In this document: in pieces, positions 24,041 through 33,887 of the stretch
How positions within the stretch are numbered: position 1 is the first letter of the stretch
Layout of the letters: each line of letters begins with the position of its first letter
From: Aestuariibaculum sediminum
GTDB taxonomy: Bacteria > Bacteroidota > Bacteroidia > Flavobacteriales > Flavobacteriaceae
Direction: 5' to 3'
Assembly (NCBI RefSeq): GCF_014596945.1
Contig: NZ_JACVXB010000003.1
Span: 248,001-312,000 of the forward strand
DNA length: 64,000 bases
Notes under the pieces: model-generated
Told to the model about the DNA's origin: nothing
Databases searched by the model: none
The model's input: only the letters and a program-made list of their open reading frames with translations
Program-made: the position numbers and the translations under genes

Positions 24041-25162
24041 ATGAAACTTTTTAACATCTTAATAATTTTAGTCATTACTTATACCTCTTGTGCGCAGCAA
24101 GCAGAATCTGAGGTAAAAGCTGAAACATCAACCGATGTCAATTATACAGCAGAACTCATTGTTCCTGATTTAAATATAGCCTGGGGTATGGATTTCCTTC
24201 CTGACAACAGCATTCTTATTACAGAAAAAACAGGCGAACTCATACACTTCAAAAATGGTAAAAAAATCACAATAAATGGGATTCCTGATGTTTATGTACG
24301 TGGACAAGGTGGGTTTATGGATATTAAATTACATCCAGATTATAAAAACAATGGATGGATCTATTTTTCATATGCTTCCTCAGAGGGTGAAGGTGAAGGT
24401 GGAAATACGGCCATTATGCGCGCCAAATTAAATGGCACAAGTTTAACCAATGTGGAGCAACTTTATAAAGCAACACCAAATACAAAAAAAGGACAACATT
24501 TTGGTTCGCGAATTGAATTCGATAACGATGGTTATTTATATTTTTCCATTGGAGAACGCGGTCAACGCGATGTTAACCCCCAAGATATTACCCGAGATGG
24601 TGGAAAAATTTATAGATTGAACGATGATGGTTCTGTTCCAAACGACAATCCGTTTATTGATACAGCCAATGCGAAAACAGCAATTTTTAGTTTTGGTCAC
24701 CGAAATCCGCAAGGCATGATAAAACATCCTGAAACAGGAGCTATCTGGACACATGAACACGGCCCGAAAGGTGGCGACGAAATTAATATTATTGGCAAGG
24801 CTAAAAATTATGGCTGGCCGGTAATTTCATATGGTCTTAACTATAGCGGTACTAGTTTTACAGACATCACAGAAAAAGAGGGCATGGAGCAACCTGTATT
24901 TTACTGGGTACCCTCTATCGCCCCAAGTGGTATGACATTTGTTTACTCTGGTAATTACCCAGACTGGGAAGGTAATTTATTGGTTGGCGCCTTAAAATTT
25001 CAATATTTAGAGCGCTTAGTTCTGAAAAATAATCAAGTTATTAAACGCGAAAAACTTTTCGAAAACATCGGTCGGGTTCGTAATGTTAAATCTGCACCAG
25101 ATGGCTATATATACCTAAGTGTAGAAGGCAAAGGCATTTATAAAATCGTACCTAAAATCTAA
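24041..25162 (+). CDS. PQQ-dependent aldose/sorbosone dehydrogenase-like lipoprotein
   Basis: A 373-residue protein with a lipobox-type leader (VITYTSCAQQ). It folds as the six-bladed propeller of soluble PQQ sugar dehydrogenases, with the typical segments IAWGMDFLPDNSILITEKTG, QGGFMDIKLHPDYKNNGW and GHRNPQGMIKHPETGAIWTHEHGPKGGDE. These enzymes oxidise aldoses and donate electrons to cytochromes. The next gene encodes a small cytochrome c, a natural acceptor, and a TonB receptor precedes. Spacings of 12 and 17 bp support one operon. The exact sugar is not evident. Confidence 0.87.
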   Translation: MKLFNILIILVITYTSCAQQAESEVKAETSTDVNYTAELIVPDLNIAWGMDFLPDNSILITEKTGELIHFKNGKKITINGIPDVYVRGQGGFMDIKLHPDYKNNGWIYFSYASSEGEGEGGNTAIMRAKLNGTSLTNVEQLYKATPNTKKGQHFGSRIEFDNDGYLYFSIGERGQRDVNPQDITRDGGKIYRLNDDGSVPNDNPFIDTANAKTAIFSFGHRNPQGMIKHPETGAIWTHEHGPKGGDEINIIGKAKNYGWPVISYGLNYSGTSFTDITEKEGMEQPVFYWVPSIAPSGMTFVYSGNYPDWEGNLLVGALKFQYLERLVLKNNQVIKREKLFENIGRVRNVKSAPDGYIYLSVEGKGIYKIVPKI

Positions 25163-25179
25163 ATACCTATCAATATAAC

Positions 25180-25581
25180 ATGAAATTCACCCTACTTTGC
25201 ATCATTTTTACAGCAGTATCATTTACGTCATATTTTAATCAAAAATCCCCATTGGAAGAAAGCATGGAGCGTGGTAATGAAATTTACATGGACTTTTGCA
25301 TTAATTGTCACCTACCCAATGGTGAGGGTGTAAAAAATGTATATCCTCCATTGGCAAAATCAGACTTTTTAATAAAAAACCAAGATGCCAGTATTAAAGC
25401 CGTAAAATATGGCATGAATGGAGAAACTAAGGTCAATGGTGTGGTTTATAAAAACATTATGGCTCCACTAGGCTTGTCCGACGATGAAGTTGCCGATGTC
25501 ATGAACTACATTAATAATTCCTGGGGCAATGCCGTAAAAAAAATGGTTACAGTAGAGGCTGTTGAAAAAATTAAAAAATAA
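25180..25581 (+). CDS. Small class I cytochrome c
   Basis: A 133-residue exported cytochrome with one haem motif, CINCH, preceded by a signal peptide (about 1-20). A Met in KNIMAPLGLSDDE is the likely sixth ligand. It probably takes electrons from the sugar dehydrogenase encoded just before. It is strikingly like the C-terminal haem domain of NirK in the island: 'GEG...PPLAKSD.L', 'G..GE..VNG..Y...M', 'NSWGN..K..V' are shared, with nearly no gaps. Confidence 0.9.
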   Translation: MKFTLLCIIFTAVSFTSYFNQKSPLEESMERGNEIYMDFCINCHLPNGEGVKNVYPPLAKSDFLIKNQDASIKAVKYGMNGETKVNGVVYKNIMAPLGLSDDEVADVMNYINNSWGNAVKKMVTVEAVEKIKK

Positions 25582-25646
25582 ATATATCACTTTAATTGTG
25601 TTTGATTTCTTTAAATTTGTAAAAGGCTAATCAAACATAATTACAC

Positions 25647-26252
25647 ATGCTTATTATAGGAATTGCTGGCGGAACTGGATGTGGAAAAACAACCGTTGTA
25701 AACCAAATAATTAACGAGCTACCAAAAGGTGAAATAGGTGTAATTTCTCAAGATTCTTACTATCAGGACACGACGCATTTAAGTTACGATGAGCGCATTA
25801 AAATAAATTTTGATCATCCGAGGTCGATAGATTTTGATTTACTGGAAAGTCATCTTAAAGATCTTAAAAACGATAAACCAATTCATCAACCAGTCTATTC
25901 GTTTGTAGAACACAACCGTACGGGTGACACTATTTTAACACACCCCAGAAAAGTTATGATTGTTGAGGGCATACTCATTTTAACTAGTCCTGAAATCAGA
26001 AACATGTGCGACATAAAAATTTTTGTTCATGCCGATTCCGACGAACGACTAATACGCCGATTAAAACGCGATATTTCTGAAAGAGGTCGAGATTTAGACG
26101 AAGTGCTAAGTCGTTACCAAAACACTTTAAAACCGATGCACGACCAATTTATTGAACCCATGAAAGAATTTGCAGACATCATAATTCCAAATAACAAGTA
26201 CAATACGGTGGCCGTTGATATTGTGCGAACTATTATAAATAACCGACTATAA
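25647..26252 (+). CDS. udk: Uridine kinase
   Basis: Phosphorylates uridine and cytidine to the monophosphates in pyrimidine salvage. The 201-residue protein has a Walker A motif GGTGCGKTT at residues 8-16, ISQDSYYQD, FDHPRSIDFDLL, the PVYSFVEHNR substrate segment, and a lid RLKRDISERGRD. Length and order are typical of the family. A TAAATTTG element lies 28 bp upstream. The coiled-coil division gene follows after 2 bp. Confidence 0.95.
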   Translation: MLIIGIAGGTGCGKTTVVNQIINELPKGEIGVISQDSYYQDTTHLSYDERIKINFDHPRSIDFDLLESHLKDLKNDKPIHQPVYSFVEHNRTGDTILTHPRKVMIVEGILILTSPEIRNMCDIKIFVHADSDERLIRRLKRDISERGRDLDEVLSRYQNTLKPMHDQFIEPMKEFADIIIPNNKYNTVAVDIVRTIINNRL

Positions 26253-26254
26253 AT

Positions 26255-26578
26255 ATGGCGTTTTTTAAACATAAGATATTTAAACCGTTTAAAAATATTT
26301 TTGTTCTTATCATCACGCTTTTCGTGGTGTGGATGCTTTTTTTCGATGCCAATTCTTGGTTAATTCACCACGAATTAAACTCTGACATTAAAGATTTAGA
26401 GGCAGAAAAAGAATACTATTTAAAAGAAATTGAAAAAGATAAAAAAGCCTTAAAAAAACTAAGCAACGAAGATGGTTTAGAAAAATTTGCACGTGAAGAA
26501 TATTACATGAAGCGTGACAGTGAAGAAATATTTATCATCGAATATGAAGACAGCTTAAAAACTAAAAACAATGAGTAA
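26255..26578 (+). CDS. DivIC/FtsB-like septum formation protein
   Basis: A 107-residue bitopic protein: a short cytoplasmic N-terminus, one membrane helix (about 15-33) and an extracytoplasmic coiled coil (LNSDIKDLEAEKEYYLKEIEKDKKALKKL) ending in the FtsB/DivIC-type 'EKFAREEYYMKRDSEEIFIIE' segment. These proteins form the FtsQ-FtsL-FtsB divisome subcomplex. The gene is packed between udk and mutA, and its stop overlaps the mutA start (ATGAGTAA), the conserved flavobacterial order. Confidence 0.85.
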   Translation: MAFFKHKIFKPFKNIFVLIITLFVVWMLFFDANSWLIHHELNSDIKDLEAEKEYYLKEIEKDKKALKKLSNEDGLEKFAREEYYMKRDSEEIFIIEYEDSLKTKNNE

Positions 26579-27941
26579 CGCATTATTTAGCGAATTTGAT
26601 CCTGTTTCCGATAAGCAATGGAAACAAAAAATTCAATTCGAGCTAGATGGCGCCGATTATCAATCTCTTGTCTGGCATTCTAACGACGATATTTCAGTTA
26701 AACCCTTTTATACGGCGAACGACATAAATGACCGAATGGTAATTCCAAAAACCAGGTCAACCAAATGGCGCATTTGTGAAACTGTTTTTGTAAATGACGT
26801 CGTAAAGGCAAACCGAAAAGCTTTAAAAAGTATTAAACAAGGCGCTGAAAGTTTGCTATTTATTATTCCAAACAAAGAACATGACATTAATCGATTATTA
26901 GAAAACTTAGATAATGAGGGACTAGAGCTACATTTCGATTTGCATTTTTTAAATGAAGATTTCGTAAAAACGCTTTTAAATTCTGCTACTAAAAGCAAAA
27001 TATATGTACATACCGATTGCGTTGGTAAGCTAGCCAAAACAGGCAATTGGTTTAACAATATGAATTCAGACATCGATAATTTCAAATCGATAGTTAAAAA
27101 CACTAAAACTATTAGTGTAAACTGTTCGCTATACCAAAATGCTGGCGCAAATATGGTTCAACAGTTAGCCTATTCTCTTGCCCATGCAACAGAATATTTA
27201 AATTTTTTAGATGCAGAAATATCTAAAGAAAGTAAACAGAACATTCAAATAATTTTTAATATTTCTATAGGTAGCAATTACTTTTTCGAGATAGCAAAAC
27301 TCAGAGCACTTAGAATACTTTACGCGTCTTTGGCTTCAGAATTTCAAATGAATGCTACCTGTAAAATTGTAGCAATACCATCAAAGCGAAATAAAACGGT
27401 TTACGATTATAATACTAACCTACTTCGTACTACAACCGAATGCATGAGCGCCATTATAGGTGGCAGTGATACCATTTGTAACCTTCCTTTTGATACCGTT
27501 TTTCATAAAACCAATGCTTTTAGCCAACGTATTAGTAAAAATCAGTTACTCATTCTAAAACACGAAAGTTATTTTGATAAAGTAGATAATCCAGCTGATG
27601 GCGCTTACTATATTGAATCCTTAACCCAGCAATTAGCAGAAAAAGCCTTAAATCTATTTAAGGATATCGAAACTAATGGTGGCTTTTTAAAACAATTAAA
27701 AGCAGGAACCATTCAACGGAAAATAAAAGAAAGTGCCCAAAAAGAACAATCACAATTTGATACAGGCGACGAAATTCTGATAGGGATAAATAAATATCCA
27801 AATCTTGAAGAACGCGTAAAATCAGAAATTGAGTTGTTTCCGTTTGTAAAAAAACAACAAAGAAAAACATTAGTAGAACCCATTATAGAAAAAAGATTAG
27901 CCGAAAAACTAGAACAAAAACGCCTTAACAATGAAAATTAA
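26571..27941 (+). CDS. mutA: Methylmalonyl-CoA mutase small subunit
   Basis: Non-catalytic partner of the B12-dependent mutase that interconverts methylmalonyl-CoA and succinyl-CoA. The 456-residue product corresponds to the TIM-barrel part (LFSEFDPVSDKQWKQKIQFELDGADYQSLVWH, later NLLRTTTECMSAIIGGSDTI and DNPADGAYYIESLTQQLAEKAL). It ends without a cobalamin-binding-like C-terminal domain, so it is shorter than the roughly 600-residue small subunits of actinobacteria. It overlaps the next gene by 11 bp, and the large subunit follows that gene. Confidence 0.9.
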   Translation: MSNALFSEFDPVSDKQWKQKIQFELDGADYQSLVWHSNDDISVKPFYTANDINDRMVIPKTRSTKWRICETVFVNDVVKANRKALKSIKQGAESLLFIIPNKEHDINRLLENLDNEGLELHFDLHFLNEDFVKTLLNSATKSKIYVHTDCVGKLAKTGNWFNNMNSDIDNFKSIVKNTKTISVNCSLYQNAGANMVQQLAYSLAHATEYLNFLDAEISKESKQNIQIIFNISIGSNYFFEIAKLRALRILYASLASEFQMNATCKIVAIPSKRNKTVYDYNTNLLRTTTECMSAIIGGSDTICNLPFDTVFHKTNAFSQRISKNQLLILKHESYFDKVDNPADGAYYIESLTQQLAEKALNLFKDIETNGGFLKQLKAGTIQRKIKESAQKEQSQFDTGDEILIGINKYPNLEERVKSEIELFPFVKKQQRKTLVEPIIEKRLAEKLEQKRLNNEN

Positions 27942-28524
27942 AAAAACCTATACGTCAATTGCCATTTTATTAATCGCTCTTATTGTAAGTTGTAAACAAA
28001 ACACAACATTCTCTGATTTCAAATACACCGAAAAACCTGAAACAATTACTTGCGATAATTTAAATTCAGCACTTTACAAAGAAGCCTTGTATGCTTTTGA
28101 AGAGGATATTTTAGCGTTCTACGGAAAAAACGAGGCCAATCCTACCCTAATGCAATCCTATTATAAATTTATTAGAGAAGCCAATGGAAAACGTGCTAGG
28201 TATTCAGAAATTGCTTCAGAACACACTTTAAAAGTTTTTGAAGCTCTTAAAGATGTAAACGATTTATGGGATGCCAAAAATCCGAACAGCCATTTAAATT
28301 ATCATAGTGCTTTAATGAATTGTGTGGCAAATAACATTGAAGACGAGCATTTAAAAACAACATTAAATGCATTAATTTCAACCGACTTCATGAGTCCAAA
28401 ATTATTTGCTACTCCTCTTATAAACAATTATCGTCGTGTGCTTTCGGACAAACATCTATCAACCTACGTGGCATTCGATTTGTATTATTCAAATCTATTT
28501 AACCTGAATAAAACCGCTCACTAA
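27931..28524 (+). CDS. Uncharacterised lipoprotein between mutA and mutB
   Basis: A 197-residue predicted lipoprotein (leader ending LIVSC, Cys21) with a mostly helical mature part and no motif I recognise. Phrases such as 'LYKEALYAFEEDILAFYGK' and 'YSEIASEHTLKVFEALKDVNDLW' suggest a four-helix-type domain. The gene overlaps mutA by 11 bp and ends 6 bp before mutB, so it is surely co-expressed with a cytoplasmic B12 enzyme, although it should be exported. No function can be offered. Confidence 0.75.
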   Translation: MKIKKTYTSIAILLIALIVSCKQNTTFSDFKYTEKPETITCDNLNSALYKEALYAFEEDILAFYGKNEANPTLMQSYYKFIREANGKRARYSEIASEHTLKVFEALKDVNDLWDAKNPNSHLNYHSALMNCVANNIEDEHLKTTLNALISTDFMSPKLFATPLINNYRRVLSDKHLSTYVAFDLYYSNLFNLNKTAH

Positions 28525-28530
28525 CCGGAT

Positions 28531-30714
28531 ATGTCTAGAAAAAATCTTCAACATATAACTTTAAAAACAGCACCCAAGGCGCAAAACACTGAAGCTAATC
28601 ACTTTGAAACTGCCGAAGGTATTGCCGTAAAATCAATTTACACAAAAGCTGATATTGAAGATTTAGAACACCTACATTTTGCGGCGGGTTTCACCCCAAA
28701 TCTTCGTGGGCCATATACCACTATGTATGTTAGAAAACCATGGACCATCAGGCAGTATGCAGGGTTTTCAACAGCCGAAGAAAGTAATGCATTTTACAAA
28801 AACAATTTAGCCGCAGGACAAAAAGGCTTATCTGTGGCGTTCGATTTAGCGACGCATCGCGGTTACGATTCCGACCATGAACGCGTTGTTGGCGATGTGG
28901 GAAAAGCAGGTGTAGCTATCGACTCGGTTGAGGATATGATTCGTTTATTCGATGAAATTCCATTGGATAAAATGAGTGTTTCCATGACAATGAATGGTGC
29001 CGTTTTACCTATTATGGCGTTTTATATTGTTGCTGCTGAAGAACAAGGTGTGAATCTTAATAAACTTTCAGGAACCATTCAAAATGACATTCTGAAAGAA
29101 TTTATGGTTCGTAATACTTACATATATCCCCCTGAAGCTTCAATGAAAATTATTTCTGATATTTTCGAATACACCAGCAAATTCATGCCTAAATTTAATA
29201 GCATCAGCATTTCTGGGTATCATATTCAGGAAGCTGGTGGGACAGCAGAAATAGAACTGGCATTCACACTCGCGGATGGATTAGAATATGTAAGAGCCGG
29301 GCTTAATACTGGACTTAAAATAGATGATTTTGCACCTCGCCTATCTTTCTTTTGGGGTATTGGCATGAACCACTTTATGGAAATAGCCAAAATGCGTGCT
29401 GCACGCATGCTTTGGGCCAAATTAATTAAACCTTTTAAACCGAAAAATGAAAAATCCTTAAGTTTAAGAGCACATTGTCAAACCAGTGGCTGGAGTTTAA
29501 CAGAGCAAGACCCTTTTAACAATGTCGCCAGAACTTCTATTGAAGCAACAGCGGCCGTTTTTGGAGGCACACAAAGTTTGCACACCAATGCTTTAGACGA
29601 GGCTATTGCCTTGCCTACAAATTTTTCAGCGCGCATTGCACGAAATACCCAATTGCACCTTCAAAGAGAAACAAAAATCACAAAAACGGTAGACCCTTGG
29701 GCGGGCAGTTATTACGTTGAAAAACTTACGCACGACATTGCCGAAAAAGCCTGGAGTCTAATTCAGGAAATTGAAGACTTGGGTGGTATGACAAAAGCCA
29801 TACAGGCAGGTATTCCTAAGATAAAAATTGAAGAAGCGGCAGCAAGAAAACAAGCCCGAATAGATTCTGATCAGGATATTATAATTGGAGTTAATCAATA
29901 CCAATTAAAACAGGAGGTTCCGATTTCAACCCTCGAGGTAGACAATCAGGCTGTTAGAGAAACACAACTGGAACGATTAAAAAGGTTAAAAGAACATCGA
30001 AACACTCGAGAAGTCATCGAAAAACTATCAAAATTAACCGAGGCAGCTAAATTTTGGTTAAATTCAACTCATATTAATGCCAAAAAGGAAAATGATAATT
30101 TAAGCTCCGATTTTGATGAGAAGCCAAATCTATTAAACTTAGCTGTTGAAGCCGCTAGAGCGCGTGCCACTTTAGGTGAAATTAGTGAGGCATTGGAAAT
30201 CGTCTTTGGAAGACATAAAGCACAAACAAAATCTTTTACCGGTGTGTATAGCAAAGAAATACATAATGACGATGCTTTTAATAAAGCAAAAAAACTAGCC
30301 GATGTTTTTGCAAAACAAGATGGCAGGCGCCCACGTATTATGATTGCTAAAATGGGACAGGATGGCCATGATCGTGGAGCTAAAGTAGTCGCAACGGCCT
30401 ATGCGGATTTGGGCTTTGATGTAGATATAGCTCCTTTATTTCAAACCCCGCAGGAAGTTGCAAAACAAGCTGTTGAAAACGATGTTCATATCGTTGGTGT
30501 ATCTTCTCTTGCAGGTGGTCATAAAACCTTAGTTCCGCAGGTTATTGAGCAATTAAAAACCTATGATCGGGAAGATATTATGGTAATTGTTGGGGGTATA
30601 ATTCCTAAACAAGATTACAAGTATTTGTTTGACAACGGAGTTACAGCAGTTTTTGGACCAGGAACCAAAATAAGTGAGGCAGCTATTAAAATTTTAGAAA
30701 TTCTAATCGATTAA
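28531..30714 (+). CDS. mutB: Methylmalonyl-CoA mutase large (catalytic) subunit
   Basis: Catalytic subunit of the adenosylcobalamin-dependent mutase in propionate and odd-chain or branched-chain carbon metabolism. The 727-residue product has the N-terminal TIM-barrel domain ([21 protein letters not shown], then [12 protein letters not shown] and the substrate-binding RARMLWAKL region) and the C-terminal B12-binding domain. The latter has the base-off signature DGHDRG followed by SSLAGGH and GGIIPKQD. Full length for the family. Confidence 0.96.
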   Translation: MSRKNLQHITLKTAPKAQNTEANHFETAEGIAVKSIYTKADIEDLEHLHFAAGFTPNLRGPYTTMYVRKPWTIRQYAGFSTAEESNAFYKNNLAAGQKGLSVAFDLATHRGYDSDHERVVGDVGKAGVAIDSVEDMIRLFDEIPLDKMSVSMTMNGAVLPIMAFYIVAAEEQGVNLNKLSGTIQNDILKEFMVRNTYIYPPEASMKIISDIFEYTSKFMPKFNSISISGYHIQEAGGTAEIELAFTLADGLEYVRAGLNTGLKIDDFAPRLSFFWGIGMNHFMEIAKMRAARMLWAKLIKPFKPKNEKSLSLRAHCQTSGWSLTEQDPFNNVARTSIEATAAVFGGTQSLHTNALDEAIALPTNFSARIARNTQLHLQRETKITKTVDPWAGSYYVEKLTHDIAEKAWSLIQEIEDLGGMTKAIQAGIPKIKIEEAAARKQARIDSDQDIIIGVNQYQLKQEVPISTLEVDNQAVRETQLERLKRLKEHRNTREVIEKLSKLTEAAKFWLNSTHINAKKENDNLSSDFDEKPNLLNLAVEAARARATLGEISEALEIVFGRHKAQTKSFTGVYSKEIHNDDAFNKAKKLADVFAKQDGRRPRIMIAKMGQDGHDRGAKVVATAYADLGFDVDIAPLFQTPQEVAKQAVENDVHIVGVSSLAGGHKTLVPQVIEQLKTYDREDIMVIVGGIIPKQDYKYLFDNGVTAVFGPGTKISEAAIKILEILID

Positions 30715-30832
30715 CAGCTTATTTCCAATTAAAATTAACCATATTTTTTTATTAAAAGCTTCTGTTAACAATTTCCATTTTTATTCCTAATAAATAGTTG
30801 TATTTTTACCCCTAATTAAACCAAATCAATTA

Positions 30833-31597
30833 ATGGGTAAAATAATTGCAATTGCTAATCAAAAAGGAGGTGTTGGCAAGACTACAACATCAATTAATTT
30901 AGCAGCTTCTCTTGGAGTTTTAGAAAAAAAAGTATTACTTATTGACGCTGATCCTCAGGCAAATGCAACTTCTGGAATTGGAATGGATGTTGAAAGCGTT
31001 GAAGTGGGAACCTACCAACTTTTAGAACATTCGCATGCCCCTAAGGATGCCATTGTTAAAACAGACACGCCTAATCTGGATATTATTCCGGCGCATATCG
31101 ATTTAGTAGCTATCGAAATAGAACTTGTTGATAAAGACCAACGGGAGTACATGCTTAAAAAGGCATTGGTAAACATAAAGGATGATTACGATTATATTAT
31201 CATAGACTGTGCCCCCTCATTAGGCCTACTTACCTTAAACGCATTAACTGCTGCCGACGCTGTTATTATTCCCATACAGTGTGAGTATTTTGCATTAGAA
31301 GGATTGGGTAAACTATTAAACACGATAAAAAGTGTTCAGAAAATACATAATAAAGAATTAGACATTGAAGGTCTTTTGCTTACCATGTACGATTCGCGCT
31401 TAAGACTGTCGAACCAAGTTGTTGAAGAGGTTCAAAAACACTTTAACGATATGGTTTTTCAAACTATAATACAACGAAATGTACGTTTAAGTGAAGCGCC
31501 GAGTTATGGCGAAAGCATAATTAATTACGATGCGGCTAGTAAGGGTGCGACAAATTATTTAAGTTTAGCTAAAGAAATTATCAATAAAAACGTGTAA
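30833..31597 (+). CDS. parA: Chromosome-partitioning ATPase ParA (Soj)
   Basis: A 254-residue deviant Walker ATPase (KGGVGKTTTSINLA at about 11-24) with DADPQANAT and IIDCAPSLGLLTLNAL motifs, typical of chromosomal ParA/Soj. It drives segregation of ParB-parS complexes. It is followed after 3 bp by parB, then DUF5683, dapB and lepB genes, a conserved flavobacterial order. I did not find a parS palindrome nearby. Confidence 0.95.
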   Translation: MGKIIAIANQKGGVGKTTTSINLAASLGVLEKKVLLIDADPQANATSGIGMDVESVEVGTYQLLEHSHAPKDAIVKTDTPNLDIIPAHIDLVAIEIELVDKDQREYMLKKALVNIKDDYDYIIIDCAPSLGLLTLNALTAADAVIIPIQCEYFALEGLGKLLNTIKSVQKIHNKELDIEGLLLTMYDSRLRLSNQVVEEVQKHFNDMVFQTIIQRNVRLSEAPSYGESIINYDAASKGATNYLSLAKEIINKNV

Positions 31598-31600
31598 AAT

Positions 31601-32509
31601 ATGGCTAAGGCAACAAAAAAACAAGCTTTAGGAAGAGGATTATCAGCACTTTTAAAAGATCCTGACAACGATATACAATCGGTTCAGGATAAAGATGCGG
31701 ATAAAGTGATAGGAAATATTGTTGAATTAGATATAGATTTTATTGAAGTTAACCCCTTTCAGCCACGTACCAATTTTAGTGAAGAGTCTCTTCGTGAATT
31801 AGCCTCTTCTGTTAAAGAATTAGGAATTATTCAGCCTATAACCGTTAGAAAATTAGGTTTTAATCAATACCAATTGGTTTCTGGTGAGCGTCGTTACAGA
31901 GCTTCAAAACTTATTGGTTTAGAAACTATTCCTGCTTACATAAGAATAGCTAACGATCAAGAGTCGTTAGAAATGGCTCTAGTAGAAAATATTCAACGTC
32001 AGGACTTAGACCCGATAGAAATAGCCCTATCTTACCAGCGCCTAATTGATGAAATTAATTTAACCCAAGAACAAATGAGTGATCGTGTGGGCAAAAAACG
32101 CTCTACTATCGCTAATTATCTGCGTCTTTTAAAGTTAGATCCAATTATTCAAACAGGGATGCGAGATGGCTTCATTTCTATGGGACATGGACGTGCTCTG
32201 ATTACTGTTGAAGACCAAACTGCACAACTGGATATTTACGAAAAAATTCTTTCAAATCAACTTTCCGTAAGAAATACAGAAGAACTTGTTAGAAATTACG
32301 GTGAAACAAAATCGGTAGAACCTAAACCGAAAAAACAATCTGAAACTGTACCTACATACATAAAAGAAGGCATTGGCGCTTTTTCTGAATACTTTGGTCA
32401 TAAAATTGACGTTAAAGTATCTAAAAATGGAAAAGGAAAAATTACGATTCCGTTTCATTCAGAAGAAGATTTCAATCGAATAACAAAATTAGTTAAGGGT
32501 GCCAAATAA
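31601..32509 (+). CDS. parB: Chromosome-partitioning protein ParB
   Basis: A 302-residue ParB. The N-terminal CTPase/ParB fold (about 40-130) includes VNPFQPRTNFSEESLRELA, the GERRYRASKLIG segment and ENIQRQDLDPIE. A central helix-turn-helix follows (LTQEQMSDRVGKKRSTIANYLRLLKL), then a C-terminal dimerisation domain. It binds parS and spreads along DNA using CTP. Its end overlaps the GTG start of the next gene by 11 bp. Confidence 0.95.
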   Translation: MAKATKKQALGRGLSALLKDPDNDIQSVQDKDADKVIGNIVELDIDFIEVNPFQPRTNFSEESLRELASSVKELGIIQPITVRKLGFNQYQLVSGERRYRASKLIGLETIPAYIRIANDQESLEMALVENIQRQDLDPIEIALSYQRLIDEINLTQEQMSDRVGKKRSTIANYLRLLKLDPIIQTGMRDGFISMGHGRALITVEDQTAQLDIYEKILSNQLSVRNTEELVRNYGETKSVEPKPKKQSETVPTYIKEGIGAFSEYFGHKIDVKVSKNGKGKITIPFHSEEDFNRITKLVKGAK

Positions 32510-33113
32510 ACTTTTAATAATTAGTGCTTTAGCACTTTTGTTTAGTTTGTGTATTTCAGCACAAGATAAAAAGAGCATAGAAAAGGAACTTCCACCTGAA
32601 GTTGTTGTTGATACCATAGTGCAAATGCCAGATGAATTTAACCCGTTGTCTCCTGCGCAAGCCGCCTTTTATTCTGCCGTACTACCTGGCTTAGGACAAG
32701 CCTACAATAAAAAATACTGGAAAATTCCACTGGTTTATATTGGCTTAGGAACTGGTGTTTATTTTTACATTAATAACAACAAAGAATATAATAGATATCG
32801 AGATGCCTATAAAAGTCGCTTAGCTGGTTTTGCGAACGATGAGTTTTATTACGATTCTGAAGGCAACTATCTTGAAACACCAAGAGTTACAACCGAAGGT
32901 TTAGAGCGTGGACAAAAATTCTACAGGAAAAACAAAGAAATCTCGCTTTTTGTTATACTTGGAATATACGCTTTAAATATTATTGATGCTAATGTTGATG
33001 CACACCTAATGCAATACAATATTGATGAAAATTTATCATTAGCACCACATTATGAATTTAATGAGATTAATGCAACAAATAATCTCGGACTAACATTTAA
33101 TTTTAAATTTTAA
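32499..33113 (+). CDS. DUF5683 family membrane protein
   Basis: A 204-residue protein with a signal peptide and the DUF5683 core: 'SPAQAAFYSAVLPGLGQAYNKKYWKIPLVYIGLGTGVYFY' gives two membrane segments, and a third comes at 'FVILGIYALNIIDANVDAHL'. The function is unknown. The family is frequent in Bacteroidetes next to parAB and dapB, as here. I take the GTG that overlaps parB as the start, because the next ATG would delete the signal sequence. Confidence 0.8.
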   Translation: MPNKLLIISALALLFSLCISAQDKKSIEKELPPEVVVDTIVQMPDEFNPLSPAQAAFYSAVLPGLGQAYNKKYWKIPLVYIGLGTGVYFYINNNKEYNRYRDAYKSRLAGFANDEFYYDSEGNYLETPRVTTEGLERGQKFYRKNKEISLFVILGIYALNIIDANVDAHLMQYNIDENLSLAPHYEFNEINATNNLGLTFNFKF

Positions 33114-33115
33114 TT

Positions 33116-33820
33116 ATGAAAATAGCTTTACTAGGATACGGAAAAATGGGTAAAACCATTGAACAGATTGCTATTAAACGCGGACACGAAATTGTCTTAA
33201 AAGTAGACAAGAATGATGACAATTACGATATTACTCAAGCCGATGTTGCTATAGATTTTAGTATCCCAACGGTGGCTTTCAATAATATAACCAACTGTTT
33301 AAATAATGGAGTACCTGTTATTTCTGGTACAACAGGATGGTTACAGGATTATGACAAAGCTGTAGCGTTATGTGAAGAAAAAAATGGCGCATTTATTTAT
33401 GCATCCAACTTTAGCTTGGGGGTTAACATCTTTTTTGAACTAAATAAAACCTTAGCTAAAATGATGAATACATTAAAGCAGTATAATGTTTCGATGGAAG
33501 AAATTCATCATACCCAAAAACTAGACGCACCAAGCGGAACAGCTATTACATTAGCTGAAGGTATTATTGAAAACCATAGTGGTTACGATAACTGGAAACT
33601 AGATGAGGCAGCTGAAAAGAGCCTTCCGATTGTAGCTAAACGTATAGAAGATGTACCAGGTACACACACGGTTAATTACGAAAGTGAGGTAGACACCATT
33701 ACCATAGAACATACGGCACACAACAGAAAAGGATTTGCTCTGGGTGCTGTAATTGCCTCAGAATGGATTATTGGCAAAACAGGAATATTTAACATGAACG
33801 ATGTGTTAAATATTGGTTAA
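33116..33820 (+). CDS. dapB: 4-hydroxy-tetrahydrodipicolinate reductase
   Basis: NAD(P)H-dependent step of lysine and diaminopimelate synthesis. The 234-residue protein has a Rossmann start (MKIALLGYGKMGKTIEQIA), a short nucleotide-binding half and the family signature EIHHTQKLDAPSGTAITLAE containing the catalytic His-His and Lys, then 'HTVNYESEVDTITIEHTAHNRKGFALGAV'. It is slightly shorter than the E. coli enzyme (273), as usual in Bacteroidetes. It starts 2 bp after DUF5683. Confidence 0.95.
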   Translation: MKIALLGYGKMGKTIEQIAIKRGHEIVLKVDKNDDNYDITQADVAIDFSIPTVAFNNITNCLNNGVPVISGTTGWLQDYDKAVALCEEKNGAFIYASNFSLGVNIFFELNKTLAKMMNTLKQYNVSMEEIHHTQKLDAPSGTAITLAEGIIENHSGYDNWKLDEAAEKSLPIVAKRIEDVPGTHTVNYESEVDTITIEHTAHNRKGFALGAVIASEWIIGKTGIFNMNDVLNIG

Positions 33821-33887
33821 CACCTAATAAACAAGTAACAATCAACGAAGGTTTAAATACTAACCTAACAAACAAAACAATTTTGGT

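Noticed and set aside
24380-24410. A short GAGGGTGAAGGTGAAGGTGG repeat in the sugar dehydrogenase gene
   Set aside because: It is a run of Glu-Gly codons inside an intact frame, not a mobile or regulatory repeat.
30700-32600. parS sites near parAB
   Set aside because: I did not find a TGTTTCACGTGAAACA-like palindrome. This does not exclude divergent sites.
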